A DNA stretch of 64,000 nt from Acetobacteraceae bacterium (lineage in GTDB: Bacteria > Pseudomonadota > Alphaproteobacteria > Acetobacterales > Acetobacteraceae): NCBI GenBank assembly GCA_031291725.1, contig JARLIM010000015.1, positions 174,638 to 238,637 on the forward strand, written 5' to 3'. The position numbers were made by a program, and so were the translations under genes. Below the pieces are notes generated by a model, which did no database searches, was not told where the DNA came from, and worked only from the letters and a program-made list of their open reading frames with translations. Position 1 is the stretch's first letter. Each line of letters begins with the position of its first letter. Shown here piece after piece: positions 1 to 8,636 of the stretch.

Positions 1-922
1 ACGGCAGCTGCCACGCATTTGTCAGGCTCGACAGCCCGAGTTCCAACAGCAGAAACAAGGCCGCCCCCAGCACCGGCCCCCACACCGTGGTCAATCCGCC
101 CAGCACGCACATCACCACCAAATCGCCCGAGCGCACCCAGGACATGTCGGCAGGCGAGATGAATTGCTGGCCGCTGGCCATCAGCGCACCGGCCAGACCC
201 GCGATGCCGCCAGACAGGGCAAAGGCGGTCAGACGGTAACGGGTGGGCGGAATGCCGAGCGCCTTCACCCGGCGCTCATTCTGTGCCGTCGCCCGCAGCA
301 CCATGCCGAACCGGCTGCCGACGAGGCGTTGCACCAGCACCATCACCACGGCAAGCGCTGCCAGCGAGACGTAGAAATAGACCAGGCGTTTGGAGGGATC
401 GAGGCCGGCAAGGGAGAGGTCGCCCTGGATTTGCAGCCCGTCCTCTCCGCCATATTTCTGCAGCGCCACACCCAGATAATAGAGCATCTGGTTGAAGGCG
501 AGCGTGATCATGATGAAATAGGCACCGTTGGTGCGCAGGCTCACCACCCCCATCAAAGCCGCCGCCCCGGCGCTGACCAGCACGGCCAGTGGCAAGGAGA
601 TCAACAGATTGCCGGTGCCTGCATAGGCGATCGGGCCAAGATGCAACGCCTCGCCGTTGAAATCATGCCAGGCCAGAATGCCGATCACATAGCCGCCGAC
701 GCCGAACAGACCGGCATGCAGCAGGCTGACCATGCCGCCAAAGCCCAGCACGAGGTTCAAGCCCACGGCCGCGATGGCGAAGACCACCACGCGGCTGGCC
801 ACCTTGATGGCGAAGGGCTGGCCAACGGCTTCGGCAATCGGCGGCACCACCGCCAGCACTGCAAGCAGCAGCAGGATCGCGAACCAGTCGCGCCGGTTCG
901 GAGTGGGAGCAAGATCAGCCAT
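1..922 (-). CDS. livM: Branched-chain amino acid-type ABC transporter permease LivM (partial, 3' end outside window)
   Basis: Inner-membrane permease of a LivHM-type importer. 307 codons are visible and the reading frame stays open through the left edge, so the C-terminus is missing. The ATG at 922 gives a short polar N-terminus, then successive hydrophobic helices including GLNLVLGFGGMVSLLHAG, the pattern that marks LivM permeases. It overlaps the livH stop by 8 bp, so the two are translationally coupled. The ATPase genes livG and livF normally follow livM and would lie beyond the edge. The substrate cannot be read from the permease. The neighbouring gentisate genes suggest an aromatic acid rather than an amino acid (inference). 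Confidence 0.85.
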   Translation of the reverse strand, partial: MADLAPTPNRRDWFAILLLLAVLAVVPPIAEAVGQPFAIKVASRVVVFAIAAVGLNLVLGFGGMVSLLHAGLFGVGGYVIGILAWHDFNGEALHLGPIAYAGTGNLLISLPLAVLVSAGAAALMGVVSLRTNGAYFIMITLAFNQMLYYLGVALQKYGGEDGLQIQGDLSLAGLDPSKRLVYFYVSLAALAVVMVLVQRLVGSRFGMVLRATAQNERRVKALGIPPTRYRLTAFALSGGIAGLAGALMASGQQFISPADMSWVRSGDLVVMCVLGGLTTVWGPVLGAALFLLLELGLSSLTNAWQLP

Positions 923-1787
923 GAACCGGGAACAGCCCTTTCGGTTTCCACGCCAGAATCACCGCCATGGCGAGGAAAATCACCATGCTGCCCAAAGCGG
1001 GAGAGAGCAGCACGCGGCCAAATGTATCGATCAGCCCGATCATGATCGCCGCCACCAGCGCGCCGTTGATCGAGCCGATGCCGCCAATGACGGTCACGAC
1101 AAGGGCGAGGATCAGCACCGGCTCTCCCATGCCCACCTGCACCGCCAGAATCGGGCCTGCCATCAGACCGGCAAGACCTGCCAGGGCGGCACCGGCGGCA
1201 AACACACCGATGAACACCATCTCCACATTCACCCCAATGGCCGAGGCCATCGCGCGGTTGGAGGCACCGGCGCGCACCCACATGCCGATGCGGGTGCGCA
1301 TGATCATCACATACAGCAGCAGCCCCACCACCAGCCCCACGCCCAGGATCACCAGCCGGAACACCGGATAGTTCATGCCGGGGAACAACTCGATGGAGCC
1401 CGCCACCGCGTCTGGCAGGTTGAAGCGCATCGGCACCGCGCCCCAGATCAGTTGCGTCACCTGATTGAACACCAGGATCAACCCGAAGGTGACGAGCACC
1501 TGATCCAGATGCGAGCGATGATAGAACCGCCGCAGCAGCGCCACTTCCAGCAGCGCGCCAATCGCCGCCGTCGCCACCACGGCCACCACGGCACCGAGCA
1601 GGAAACTGCCCGATTTATCCGCCACGGTGGCCGCGATGAACGCGCCGAGCATGTAGAGCGCCCCGTGAGCCAGGTTGATGAGGTTCATGATGCCGAAGAC
1701 GAGCGTAAGCCCGGCCGACATCAGGAACAGCATCACGCCCAGTTGCACGCCATTGAGCGTCTGCTCCAGGAAGAGAGGCAGCGACAC
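915..1787 (-). CDS. livH: Branched-chain amino acid-type ABC transporter permease LivH
   Basis: Second permease of the importer, about 290 aa and entirely hydrophobic. The N-terminal part (LGVMLFLMSAGLTLVFGIMN followed by LINLAHGALYMLGAF) is the LivH signature, with NLAHG in the EAA-like region. The GTG at 1787 is preferred because it lies 2 bp after the livJ stop and gives the usual family N-terminus. A TTG at 1817 would add ten residues and overlap livJ by 28 bp. No good ribosome site precedes either, so translation probably couples to livJ. It partners LivM next door. Confidence 0.85.
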   Translation of the reverse strand: MSLPLFLEQTLNGVQLGVMLFLMSAGLTLVFGIMNLINLAHGALYMLGAFIAATVADKSGSFLLGAVVAVVATAAIGALLEVALLRRFYHRSHLDQVLVTFGLILVFNQVTQLIWGAVPMRFNLPDAVAGSIELFPGMNYPVFRLVILGVGLVVGLLLYVMIMRTRIGMWVRAGASNRAMASAIGVNVEMVFIGVFAAGAALAGLAGLMAGPILAVQVGMGEPVLILALVVTVIGGIGSINGALVAAIMIGLIDTFGRVLLSPALGSMVIFLAMAVILAWKPKGLFPVHG

Positions 1788-1789
1788 GT

Positions 1790-2971
1790 TTAGTTCGAAG
1801 CCGCCGGCATGTGGCAATCCTGCACGTACGGGTCGGCCAGATCGGCGGCGATCAGTTCCTTCATCGCCATCACCACCCGGCCCTTATCGTCCTTGACCGC
1901 TTCGGTGAGGTAGTAATCCTGGATCGGGTAATGGTTGGTGTTGAAGCGGAACTTGCCGCGCACGCTGTCGAATTTCACCGTTTCCAGTGCCTTCTGGAAC
2001 GCTGGTTTGTCCTCGATCTTGCCACCGATGCTCTTCAGCGCCGCATCGAGCATTCGCGCGGTGTCGTAGGCCTGTGCCGCATATGGGGCGGGCAGGCGGT
2101 GGTATTTGGCCTCGAAATCGGTGACGAATTTCTTGCTCGCCGCGTTGTCGTAATGCTCATTCCAGAACGCCGAGGCATAGGCCCCCAGCGCCGCATCGCC
2201 CATCGCGGGCAGCACGGTCTGATCGAAGGAGAAGGACGGTCCGAACAGCGGCACTTCGGTCTTCATCCCAGCCTGGGCGTATTGCTTGACGAAGTTGATG
2301 CCCAGGCCGCCTGGATAGAAGAAATACACCGCATCCGGCTTGGCCGCGCGGATTTGGGCGATTTCAGCGGCGTAATCGAGCTGGGTGAAGCCGGTATAGA
2401 CCTCGCCCACCACATCGCCCTTGAAGCCCATTTTGAAGCCCGCCAGCGAATCCTTGCCCGCCGGATAGTTCGGCGCGAGCAGATAGACGCGCTTGATACC
2501 CTTGTTGGTCATATACATACCAATGGCTTCGGCCGGCACGTCGTTCTGGAACGAGGTGGAGAAGTAATGCGGGTTGCATGCTTTGCCCGCCTGCTGTGAC
2601 TGGCCCGCATTGGGGGAGATGACGAACACGCCCGCATCCAGCGTCGGCTTGGCGATGGCCAGCATCACGTTGGAGAAATTCACCCCGGTGATGATCTGCA
2701 CATGGTCGCTTTCGACCATTTTATCGGCCAATTGGCGGCCCACATCGGGCTTGGCCTGATCGTCGGCCTGGATCACCTCCACCTTGCGCCCGCCCAGCGT
2801 GCCGCCGGTGGATTCAAGGCCGAGATTGAACCCGTCGAGCAATTCCTGGCCCAGCACGCCGCCGGGGCCGGAGAAGGTGGAGATAAAGCCAATCTTGATC
2901 GGCGCATCGGCAGCATTCGCCGCGACCACACATCCGGCTGCCATCGTGGCAGCAAGCAACAAACGACGCAT
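1790..2971 (-). CDS. Periplasmic substrate-binding protein of LivJ family
   Basis: Type I periplasmic binding protein (about 393 aa) that delivers ligand to LivHM. The ATG at 2971 is chosen over one at 2989 because GGGAGGA sits 5 bp upstream. It starts a clear signal peptide (MRRLLLAATMAAGCVVAANA, cleavage before ADAP) followed by IKIGFISTFSGPGGVLGQ, the typical first strand and ligand loop. Such proteins bind branched-chain amino acids, amides, urea or aromatic acids. The position 3' of the gentisate-pathway genes on the same strand makes a hydroxybenzoate-like ligand a reasonable guess, not shown by sequence alone. Confidence 0.85.
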   Translation of the reverse strand: MRRLLLAATMAAGCVVAANAADAPIKIGFISTFSGPGGVLGQELLDGFNLGLESTGGTLGGRKVEVIQADDQAKPDVGRQLADKMVESDHVQIITGVNFSNVMLAIAKPTLDAGVFVISPNAGQSQQAGKACNPHYFSTSFQNDVPAEAIGMYMTNKGIKRVYLLAPNYPAGKDSLAGFKMGFKGDVVGEVYTGFTQLDYAAEIAQIRAAKPDAVYFFYPGGLGINFVKQYAQAGMKTEVPLFGPSFSFDQTVLPAMGDAALGAYASAFWNEHYDNAASKKFVTDFEAKYHRLPAPYAAQAYDTARMLDAALKSIGGKIEDKPAFQKALETVKFDSVRGKFRFNTNHYPIQDYYLTEAVKDDKGRVVMAMKELIAADLADPYVQDCHMPAASN

Positions 2972-2997
2972 TTTATTCCTCCCAGGCATAGGTGTTT

Positions 2998-3011
2998 TGC
3001 ACTATAATGCA
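2998..3011. promoter_or_regulatory. Candidate operator (TGCA half-sites) upstream of livJ
   Basis: TGCACTATAATGCA lies 27 bp upstream of the livJ start. It is a near-perfect palindrome, with two mismatched positions inside TGCA arms. The region 2972-3118 between livJ and the monooxygenase is the only gap over 100 bp in this gene row, so a separate promoter or operator here is plausible. No protein is assigned. Confidence 0.3.
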
Positions 3012-3118
3012 CATTCAGCGACATCGTGTATAGCAGCTTTGCGACTCATACGCAGGTTCGGCAGCGTGGCGATCACGGGGGAGATGGGTATCGCGTGTGT
3101 CCCGACAGCGCGCCGAGG

Positions 3119-4321
3119 TCACCGCACCGCGCCCGCACCCTCCGCCAGTCCGGAGCCGCCATAAAGCCATTGCAAGCTGTCATAGTAATCATTGGGCGAC
3201 ATCGCCTGCATCATCGCATTGCGCAGCGCCGCGTGGCCGCTGGCCGGGTGATAGATGTGGTCGCCCACCAGACGCGACTGAATCTGAATCCGCGCCGTCC
3301 GCGCCGTCCGCTTGCCGCGATAGGCTTCGAACGCCGTCTCGATGTCGCCGGTGGTGTTCGCCACCTCATGGCTCAGACACACCGCGTCTTCCATCGCCAT
3401 GCAGGCGCCTTGCGCCATGTATTGCAGCGTGGGGTGGGCCGCATCGCCGAGCAGCACCACGCGGCCGTCGCGCCAATTCAGGATCGGATCGCGATCGCAC
3501 AGCACCCATTTCTTCCAATCCGTGCCATGCGCGATGATCTTCTGCGCGCGCGGATGCACATGCTGGAAGCCCAGCATCACCTCCTCATGCGACACCGGCT
3601 GCCCTGCCACCGGCTCCGGCGCGTCATTGTGATAGGTGACGACGAGGTTGAACGTCTTCCAGCCGGAGAGCGGGTAATGCACGATGTGGCATTTCGGCCC
3701 GGCCCAAAGGGTTGCGGCGTTCCAGCGCAGATCTTCCGGCATCTGCTCGGTCGGGATCACCGAGCGATAGGTGGTGTGCCCCGTCACCCGCGCGGTGTCG
3801 CCCACCATCTGCGCGCGAATTTTCGACCACAGCCCATCTGCGCCCACCAGGGCGGCACCGGTCAGCGTCTCGCCTGATTTCAGCCGGGCGGTGACGGAGC
3901 TGCCATCCTGATCGTAGCCGATCACCTCGGTGGAGGCGCGCAGATCGATCAGATCGCTGGCCATGGCGGCATTGAGGAACACCGAATAGAGATCGCCGCG
4001 ATGCACCACCGCATAGGGATTGCCGAAGCGGGCGCGGAAGGGATCGTCGAGCGGGATTTTGGTGATCTCCTCCCCACTCATCGCATCCATCAGCCGCAGC
4101 GCGTCGATATAGACCGCCATTTTGCGGGCGGCATCGCCCACGCCGAGATAGTCGAAGGCATGGAAGGCGTTCGGCCCCAGTTGAATACCGGCACCGATTT
4201 CGCTGAACACCGCCGAGCGTTCCAGCACGATGCTGCGCACGCCCCGCTGCGCCAAGCCCACTGCCGCAGCCAGCCCACCGATGCCGCCCCCGGCGATGAC
4301 GATCGGAAGAGAGCGGCTCAT
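3119..4321 (-). CDS. FAD-dependent aromatic monooxygenase, probable 3-hydroxybenzoate 6-monooxygenase
   Basis: 400-aa class A flavoprotein hydroxylase. An N-terminal Rossmann motif (AGGGIGGLAAAVGL, residues 10-23), a central GADGLWSKIR motif and a C-terminal LLGDAAHP motif are the three FAD/NAD(P)H signatures of the salicylate hydroxylase/UbiH group. Its start overlaps the stop of the gentisate dioxygenase by 4 bp (ATGA), so the two are cotranslated. With gentisate as product of the pair, the expected reaction is 3-hydroxybenzoate + NADH + O2 to gentisate. A salicylate 5-hydroxylase or other hydroxybenzoate hydroxylase role cannot be excluded. Confidence 0.8.
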   Translation of the reverse strand: MSRSLPIVIAGGGIGGLAAAVGLAQRGVRSIVLERSAVFSEIGAGIQLGPNAFHAFDYLGVGDAARKMAVYIDALRLMDAMSGEEITKIPLDDPFRARFGNPYAVVHRGDLYSVFLNAAMASDLIDLRASTEVIGYDQDGSSVTARLKSGETLTGAALVGADGLWSKIRAQMVGDTARVTGHTTYRSVIPTEQMPEDLRWNAATLWAGPKCHIVHYPLSGWKTFNLVVTYHNDAPEPVAGQPVSHEEVMLGFQHVHPRAQKIIAHGTDWKKWVLCDRDPILNWRDGRVVLLGDAAHPTLQYMAQGACMAMEDAVCLSHEVANTTGDIETAFEAYRGKRTARTARIQIQSRLVGDHIYHPASGHAALRNAMMQAMSPNDYYDSLQWLYGGSGLAEGAGAVR

Positions 4322-5364
4322 CGTGCGCGCTCTTCGTAATAGCCGAGCTTTTCCTGCAATGGCTGATCGTGCACGCGGATCAGGAAGGCAGGCTCGCTGC
4401 CGGTGTTGCGATGCTCGATCTCGGCAAACACCGGGGCGGAAAAGCTGTCCTTGCTCGTCCAGTCATGCCGCACGCCGTTGACCACGCTGCTGCCCTGGCC
4501 TGCGATGACGTGAAACAGCGCCGAGGCGGATTTCAGATCCGGGCGCAGAACCTCCCCCGGCCGCAGCATCATCGCGGTGAAGCCCAGCACATGCATGCAA
4601 TGCCCGCCGGTCTCCGGGTTGATGTAATCGAGCTCGACCGCTTGGCCCTCATAATGCGGGGCCATCCGGCGCAAGGCCGCCTCGGTGCGCGCCCAGGGAT
4701 AGCGCATCTGCGGGAAGGCGGCGGGCGGTGGTGCGTTGCGGCGTCGCGGCGGGGCGAGACCGGCGGTGGCGTATTCGACCTCCGACGGGTCGGGCCGGTT
4801 GCGCGTGGCCTGCAATGGCGCTTCGACGGCGTAGGAGCCTTCGAGATACATGAACAGCGGCAAATCCAGCGCATCAAGCCAGATCACCGGCGCGGTGCCG
4901 CTATGGCCGTGATCGTGCCAGCAGCCGGTGGGGGTGAGGATCAGATCGCCCGCCTGCATCGGCAGCTTCTCGCCATCGACCACCGTATAGGCGCCTTCGC
5001 CCTCCACCACGATGCGCGCGGCAGATGGGGTGTGCTTGTGGGCCGGGGCCGTCTCGCCCGGATTGAGCAATTGCAGCCCGGCATAGATCGTCGATGTCGC
5101 CTGCATCGATGCAGGCCCGCGACCCGGATCGATCAGAAACAGCACGCGCCGCTCGGCCTTTTCCACCGGGGTGAGTTCCCCCGCCTGGATCACCAGCGGC
5201 CGGATGGTCTGATACGACCACAGATGCGTCCGCGTGACCGGCTTCGGCCCGCCATGCGGCAGCGCGTTGCGCATCTGCGGCCAGAGCGGGCCGACCGAGG
5301 CCGCCGCCATCGCATCACGATAATCCTGCGGCAATTCTTCGAGTGTGCCGAGCTGTGCTGACAT
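4318..5364 (-). CDS. Gentisate 1,2-dioxygenase
   Basis: 348-aa bicupin Fe(II) dioxygenase that opens gentisate between C1 and C2 to give maleylpyruvate. The N-terminal cupin carries HKHTPSAARIVVEGEG and a later GCWHDHGH, supplying the metal-binding histidines. A second cupin follows with PVFAEIEHRNTG near the C-terminus. The ATG at 5364 is preferred over ATGs at 5394 and 5406 because GGGGAGG lies 5 bp upstream. First gene of the minus-strand aromatic module, divergent from a MarR regulator. Downstream pathway enzymes (maleylpyruvate isomerase, fumarylpyruvate hydrolase) are not in the window. Confidence 0.9.
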   Translation of the reverse strand: MSAQLGTLEELPQDYRDAMAAASVGPLWPQMRNALPHGGPKPVTRTHLWSYQTIRPLVIQAGELTPVEKAERRVLFLIDPGRGPASMQATSTIYAGLQLLNPGETAPAHKHTPSAARIVVEGEGAYTVVDGEKLPMQAGDLILTPTGCWHDHGHSGTAPVIWLDALDLPLFMYLEGSYAVEAPLQATRNRPDPSEVEYATAGLAPPRRRNAPPPAAFPQMRYPWARTEAALRRMAPHYEGQAVELDYINPETGGHCMHVLGFTAMMLRPGEVLRPDLKSASALFHVIAGQGSSVVNGVRHDWTSKDSFSAPVFAEIEHRNTGSEPAFLIRVHDQPLQEKLGYYEERAR

Positions 5365-5431
5365 TTGTGCCTCCCCTTGCGCCGGATTGTTCATCCGTCC
5401 TGTCATTGATGTAGATCAAACATGACCTATT

Positions 5432-5458
5432 GCATGCTTGTCAACAGCATACTTATCA
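5432..5458. promoter_or_regulatory. Candidate MarR operator: direct repeat between gentisate operon and marR
   Basis: Two 12-mers, GCATGCTTGTCA and GCATACTTATCA, are repeated head-to-tail with a 3-bp spacer (10 of 12 identical). The first contains TTGACA on the minus strand (5444-5439), usable as a -35 box for the gentisate operon. Both the position between divergent genes and the overlap with a -35 element fit a repressor site. No binding data; the regulator is inferred from the adjacent marR gene. Confidence 0.4.
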
Positions 5459-5521
5459 TATGAAACTCGGTTCGAAGTCCGCTGCGGGAATGATGGCGGC
5501 AGCAAGAATGGGGAAGATGCG

Positions 5522-6031
5522 GTGAACAACATCGGAGCGATGGCACTGTCGGATGATGACCGAATGCCGCAGGCGGAGATGCACAGCATGCCCGGCCACC
5601 TGATTCGCCGCATGCATCAGGCCTCACAGGCGATTTTCGATGGCGAGATGTCACGCACCGGTTTTGATCTCACGCCGGTGCAATATGCAGCCTTGGCCGC
5701 GATTGCCGAGCGGCCGGGGTTGGATCAGGCAAGCCTTGCCTCCGCCATCGTCTTCGACCGCGCCACCACTGGCGGTGTGATCGATCGGCTGGAGGGCAAG
5801 GGCTATGTGCGCCGCGAAATCGACCGTGCGGACCGTCGTGCGCGGCGGCTGTTTCTGGAACCGGCAGGCGAGGAGGCGCTCGCTCAGGTGACGCCCACCG
5901 TGCGGCAGGTGCAGGCGCTGACCTTGCAGGGCTTATCGGATGCTGAATGCGCCACATTATTGGCCTTGCTCGGCAAGGCGCTGGCCGCCGTGGGCGATGT
6001 CAGCCGACAATCCGCACGCGAGCGGGGGTAA
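5522..6031 (+). CDS. MarR-family transcriptional regulator
   Basis: 169-aa winged-helix regulator. LTPVQYAALAAIAERPGLDQ is the typical helix preceding the wing, and FDRATTGGVIDRLEGKGYVRR is the recognition helix and wing start. The GTG at 5522 is preceded by GGGGAA; an upstream TTG at 5438 would put the coding region over the promoter and is unlikely. Divergent from the gentisate dioxygenase operon, so it probably represses that operon and releases it on binding an aromatic acid (inference from family and position). Confidence 0.8.
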   Translation: MNNIGAMALSDDDRMPQAEMHSMPGHLIRRMHQASQAIFDGEMSRTGFDLTPVQYAALAAIAERPGLDQASLASAIVFDRATTGGVIDRLEGKGYVRREIDRADRRARRLFLEPAGEEALAQVTPTVRQVQALTLQGLSDAECATLLALLGKALAAVGDVSRQSARERG

Positions 6032-6054
6032 AAGGGCCAAACCGCGCGGGCGTT

Positions 6055-6264
6055 TCAGTTCGGCACCTTGCTCTGATACGCCTGCTTGCTGGCCTGCGCT
6101 GTCAATTTGGTCCCCTCGGCCACGTCGCCGTCGTCATAGAGGATGCGCATCGACGCGCCCTTGAGATCGTCATATTGGCCGGAGCGCACCGCCCAGAAGA
6201 ACATATATAGCCCGATCAGCGCCACAGTCAGGCTGCCACCGATCAGCCACAGGATCACCGTCAT
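6055..6264 (-). CDS. ccoS: cbb3-type cytochrome oxidase assembly protein CcoS
   Basis: 69-aa membrane protein with one N-terminal helix (ILWLIGGSLTVALIGLYMFFW) and a short acidic tail containing QYDDLKG. CcoS is needed for cofactor insertion into CcoN of cbb3 oxidases. The ATG at 6264 has AGGAGG 6 bp upstream and overlaps the ccoI stop by 4 bp. Last gene of the cco operon. It is a small protein, but context and sequence make the call firm. Confidence 0.88.
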   Translation of the reverse strand: MTVILWLIGGSLTVALIGLYMFFWAVRSGQYDDLKGASMRILYDDGDVAEGTKLTAQASKQAYQSKVPN

Positions 6265-8636
6265 GCTTTGCCTCCTCTGTGCAGGCGCATGCTGTTGCCC
6301 ATCACCAGCAGCGACGAGGACGACATCGCTGCCGCCGCCAACCACGGGGTGACGAAGCCTGCGATGGCCACCGGCACCACCAGCATATTGTAAATCAAGG
6401 CAAGAGCCAGATTTTCGCGCATGATGCGTTCGGTGCGCCGTGCCAGTCGCAGGGCAGCGACCACCGGGAAAAGCAGGCGGCCCTGGAAGACCAGATCGGC
6501 CACGTTCTGACTGATATCAGCCGCACTGGAGGGCGACAGCGACACATCGGCCGCCGCAAGACAGGGGCCGTCATTCAGCCCGTCGCCCACCATCAGCACA
6601 TGCCGACCTTCTGCCCGCAATTGCTCGACGAGTGCCATTTTGGCGTCCGGGCGCAGGCGGGCGTGCCATGTGCGAATACCGAGATGCTCAGCCACGCGGC
6701 GCACCGCGACCTCGCGATCACCCGAGGCGAGGATGACCGTGACATCCATTTTCCACAGCGCCTCCAGCGTCTGCGTGGCATCGCCGCGCAATTCTTCGTC
6801 GAAGGCAAATCGCACTGGGGCGTGGCCGGGGCGGATGAACCACAAGCCGGGCAGGCCTTCATCCTGGGCATCGACACCGCAGAACGCCTCGCTGCCCAGG
6901 CGGATTTCACCCTTGGGTGTGGTCAGGCTTAGGCCCTGACCGGGATGCTCCACCACGCCTTCGGCCGCCACCACAGGTCCGGCGGCGGCACACAGCGCGC
7001 GGGAGAGCGGATGCCTGCTATGGGTGGCAAGGCTTGCTGCGGCTTTAAGATCGGCCGCATCGACCGTGTTGGACAGCGCCAGATCCGGGGTGGAGAGCGT
7101 GCCGGTTTTGTCGAACACCACCGTGTCCACAGCTCCCAAACGCTCCAACGCTGTCGGTGATTTGAGCAACATGCCACGGCGCAGCAATTCACCGCTGGCG
7201 ATCACCTGTGCGGCGGGCACGGCAAGGGCGAGCGCGCAGGGGCAGGTGACGATCAATACCGCGCAGGCGATCAGCAATGACCGATCGACGGGGGCGCCCA
7301 TGCCGTAATGCCACCCCAGAAACGTGACGAGTGCGGTGATATGCACCACCGGCGCATACCGCTTGGCCACCCGGTCGGCGATCACCACGAAGCGGCCACG
7401 GCGGCTTTCGGCGCTGTCGATCAGTCGCGCCATTTCGGCCAGCAGCGTGTCGCCGCCGGAGGCCGTGGTGCGCACGGTGATCGGCGCCCCCAGATTGACC
7501 ATGCCGGCAAACACCGCGGCGCCTTGAGTGGCGGCTTCCGGCAGGCTTTCCCCGGTGACGAGGCTGGTGTCGAGCGACGTCTCGCCCTCGGCGATCACCC
7601 CGTCCACGCCGATTCGCTCGCCCATCGAGACCACAATGTCGGTGCCCGGCAGCACACGTTCCGGTGCGCGGCGTTCCAGCGTGCCATCGGGCAGCCGCAC
7701 GGAGACTTCCGCCCCACGCAGCGACAACAGGCGCTCGGCGGTGGCGCGGGCCTGGCCACGGGCGCGATGATCGAGGACGCGGCCGATCAGCAGGAAGAAC
7801 AGCAGCGTCACCGCGCTGTCGAAATAGGTATGCGCACCGCCGCGCATCGTCTCCACCAGACTCATGCCGCTGACCAGCAGCACGCCGAGGGAGATCGGCA
7901 CGTCCATATTGGTGCGACCGTGGCGCAGCACCTGCCACGCACTGAAGAAGAACGGCCGACCGGCATAGGCCACAGCGGGCAGGGCAATCAGCGCCGAGAC
8001 CCAATGCAGCAATTCGCGTGTCGCCGGTCCCATGCCGTCGGACAATCCGGCCCAGATGGCAATCGACATCAGCATCACATTGCCCGCCGCAAAGCCCGAC
8101 ACGGCAAGGCAGCGGATCAGGTCGCGCTGCACGCGGTCGGTCTCCGCCTGCGATTGCGCGGCGTGATAGGGGATCAGGCGATAGCCGAGGCGCTCGACCT
8201 CACTGACCAGCCGCGCACCTTCCTGGATCGCCCCACGCCAGACCAGCCGCAGCCGACCGGAGGTGAGATTGACGCGGCCTGCCACCACGTTCGGCTCACG
8301 CCCCAGCACCTGCTCGATCAACCACACGCAGGCTCCGCATTGCACGCCGTCGATGGTCAGTTGCAATTCGGTGCTGCCATCGCGCAGCGTGTGGGCGAAG
8401 GCAGCGAGATCGCAGCGCTCCTCCACATCCGGGCGCGGTGCGCGCTGCGCGGGGTCCAAGGTGCGGGACTGGTAATATTGCCCCAGCCCCATCCCCTGAA
8501 TGGTGGCAAATGCCGCCTCGCACCCATGACAGCAAAATTCCCGGCCCTCTGGAGAGGGTTGCCCGCAATGTCGACAGAGATCGGTTGCCCCCGCACCCAA
8601 ATCTGCCGGGGCAGGACGCCCGGCGATTGCGTTCAC
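6261..8636 (-). CDS. ccoI: P1B-type copper ATPase CcoI (FixI), cbb3 oxidase maturation
   Basis: 791-aa copper-exporting ATPase that supplies Cu to the CcoN binuclear centre. Seen in order: N-terminal zinc-ribbon-like Cys pairs (CRHC, CCHGC), a heavy-metal domain with GVQCGACVW near residue 100, membrane helices, TCPCALA metal-transit motif near 464, the phosphorylation motif DKTGT near 507, and GDGLND near 685. Length and architecture are those of CcoI/FixI. Its start overlaps ccoH by 4 bp and its stop overlaps ccoS by 4 bp. Confidence 0.92.
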   Translation of the reverse strand: MNAIAGRPAPADLGAGATDLCRHCGQPSPEGREFCCHGCEAAFATIQGMGLGQYYQSRTLDPAQRAPRPDVEERCDLAAFAHTLRDGSTELQLTIDGVQCGACVWLIEQVLGREPNVVAGRVNLTSGRLRLVWRGAIQEGARLVSEVERLGYRLIPYHAAQSQAETDRVQRDLIRCLAVSGFAAGNVMLMSIAIWAGLSDGMGPATRELLHWVSALIALPAVAYAGRPFFFSAWQVLRHGRTNMDVPISLGVLLVSGMSLVETMRGGAHTYFDSAVTLLFFLLIGRVLDHRARGQARATAERLLSLRGAEVSVRLPDGTLERRAPERVLPGTDIVVSMGERIGVDGVIAEGETSLDTSLVTGESLPEAATQGAAVFAGMVNLGAPITVRTTASGGDTLLAEMARLIDSAESRRGRFVVIADRVAKRYAPVVHITALVTFLGWHYGMGAPVDRSLLIACAVLIVTCPCALALAVPAAQVIASGELLRRGMLLKSPTALERLGAVDTVVFDKTGTLSTPDLALSNTVDAADLKAAASLATHSRHPLSRALCAAAGPVVAAEGVVEHPGQGLSLTTPKGEIRLGSEAFCGVDAQDEGLPGLWFIRPGHAPVRFAFDEELRGDATQTLEALWKMDVTVILASGDREVAVRRVAEHLGIRTWHARLRPDAKMALVEQLRAEGRHVLMVGDGLNDGPCLAAADVSLSPSSAADISQNVADLVFQGRLLFPVVAALRLARRTERIMRENLALALIYNMLVVPVAIAGFVTPWLAAAAMSSSSLLVMGNSMRLHRGGKA

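Noticed and set aside
3003..3008. TATAAT as a plus-strand promoter -10 box
   Set aside because: No matching -35 box upstream and no plus-strand gene follows; it lies within the TGCA palindrome.
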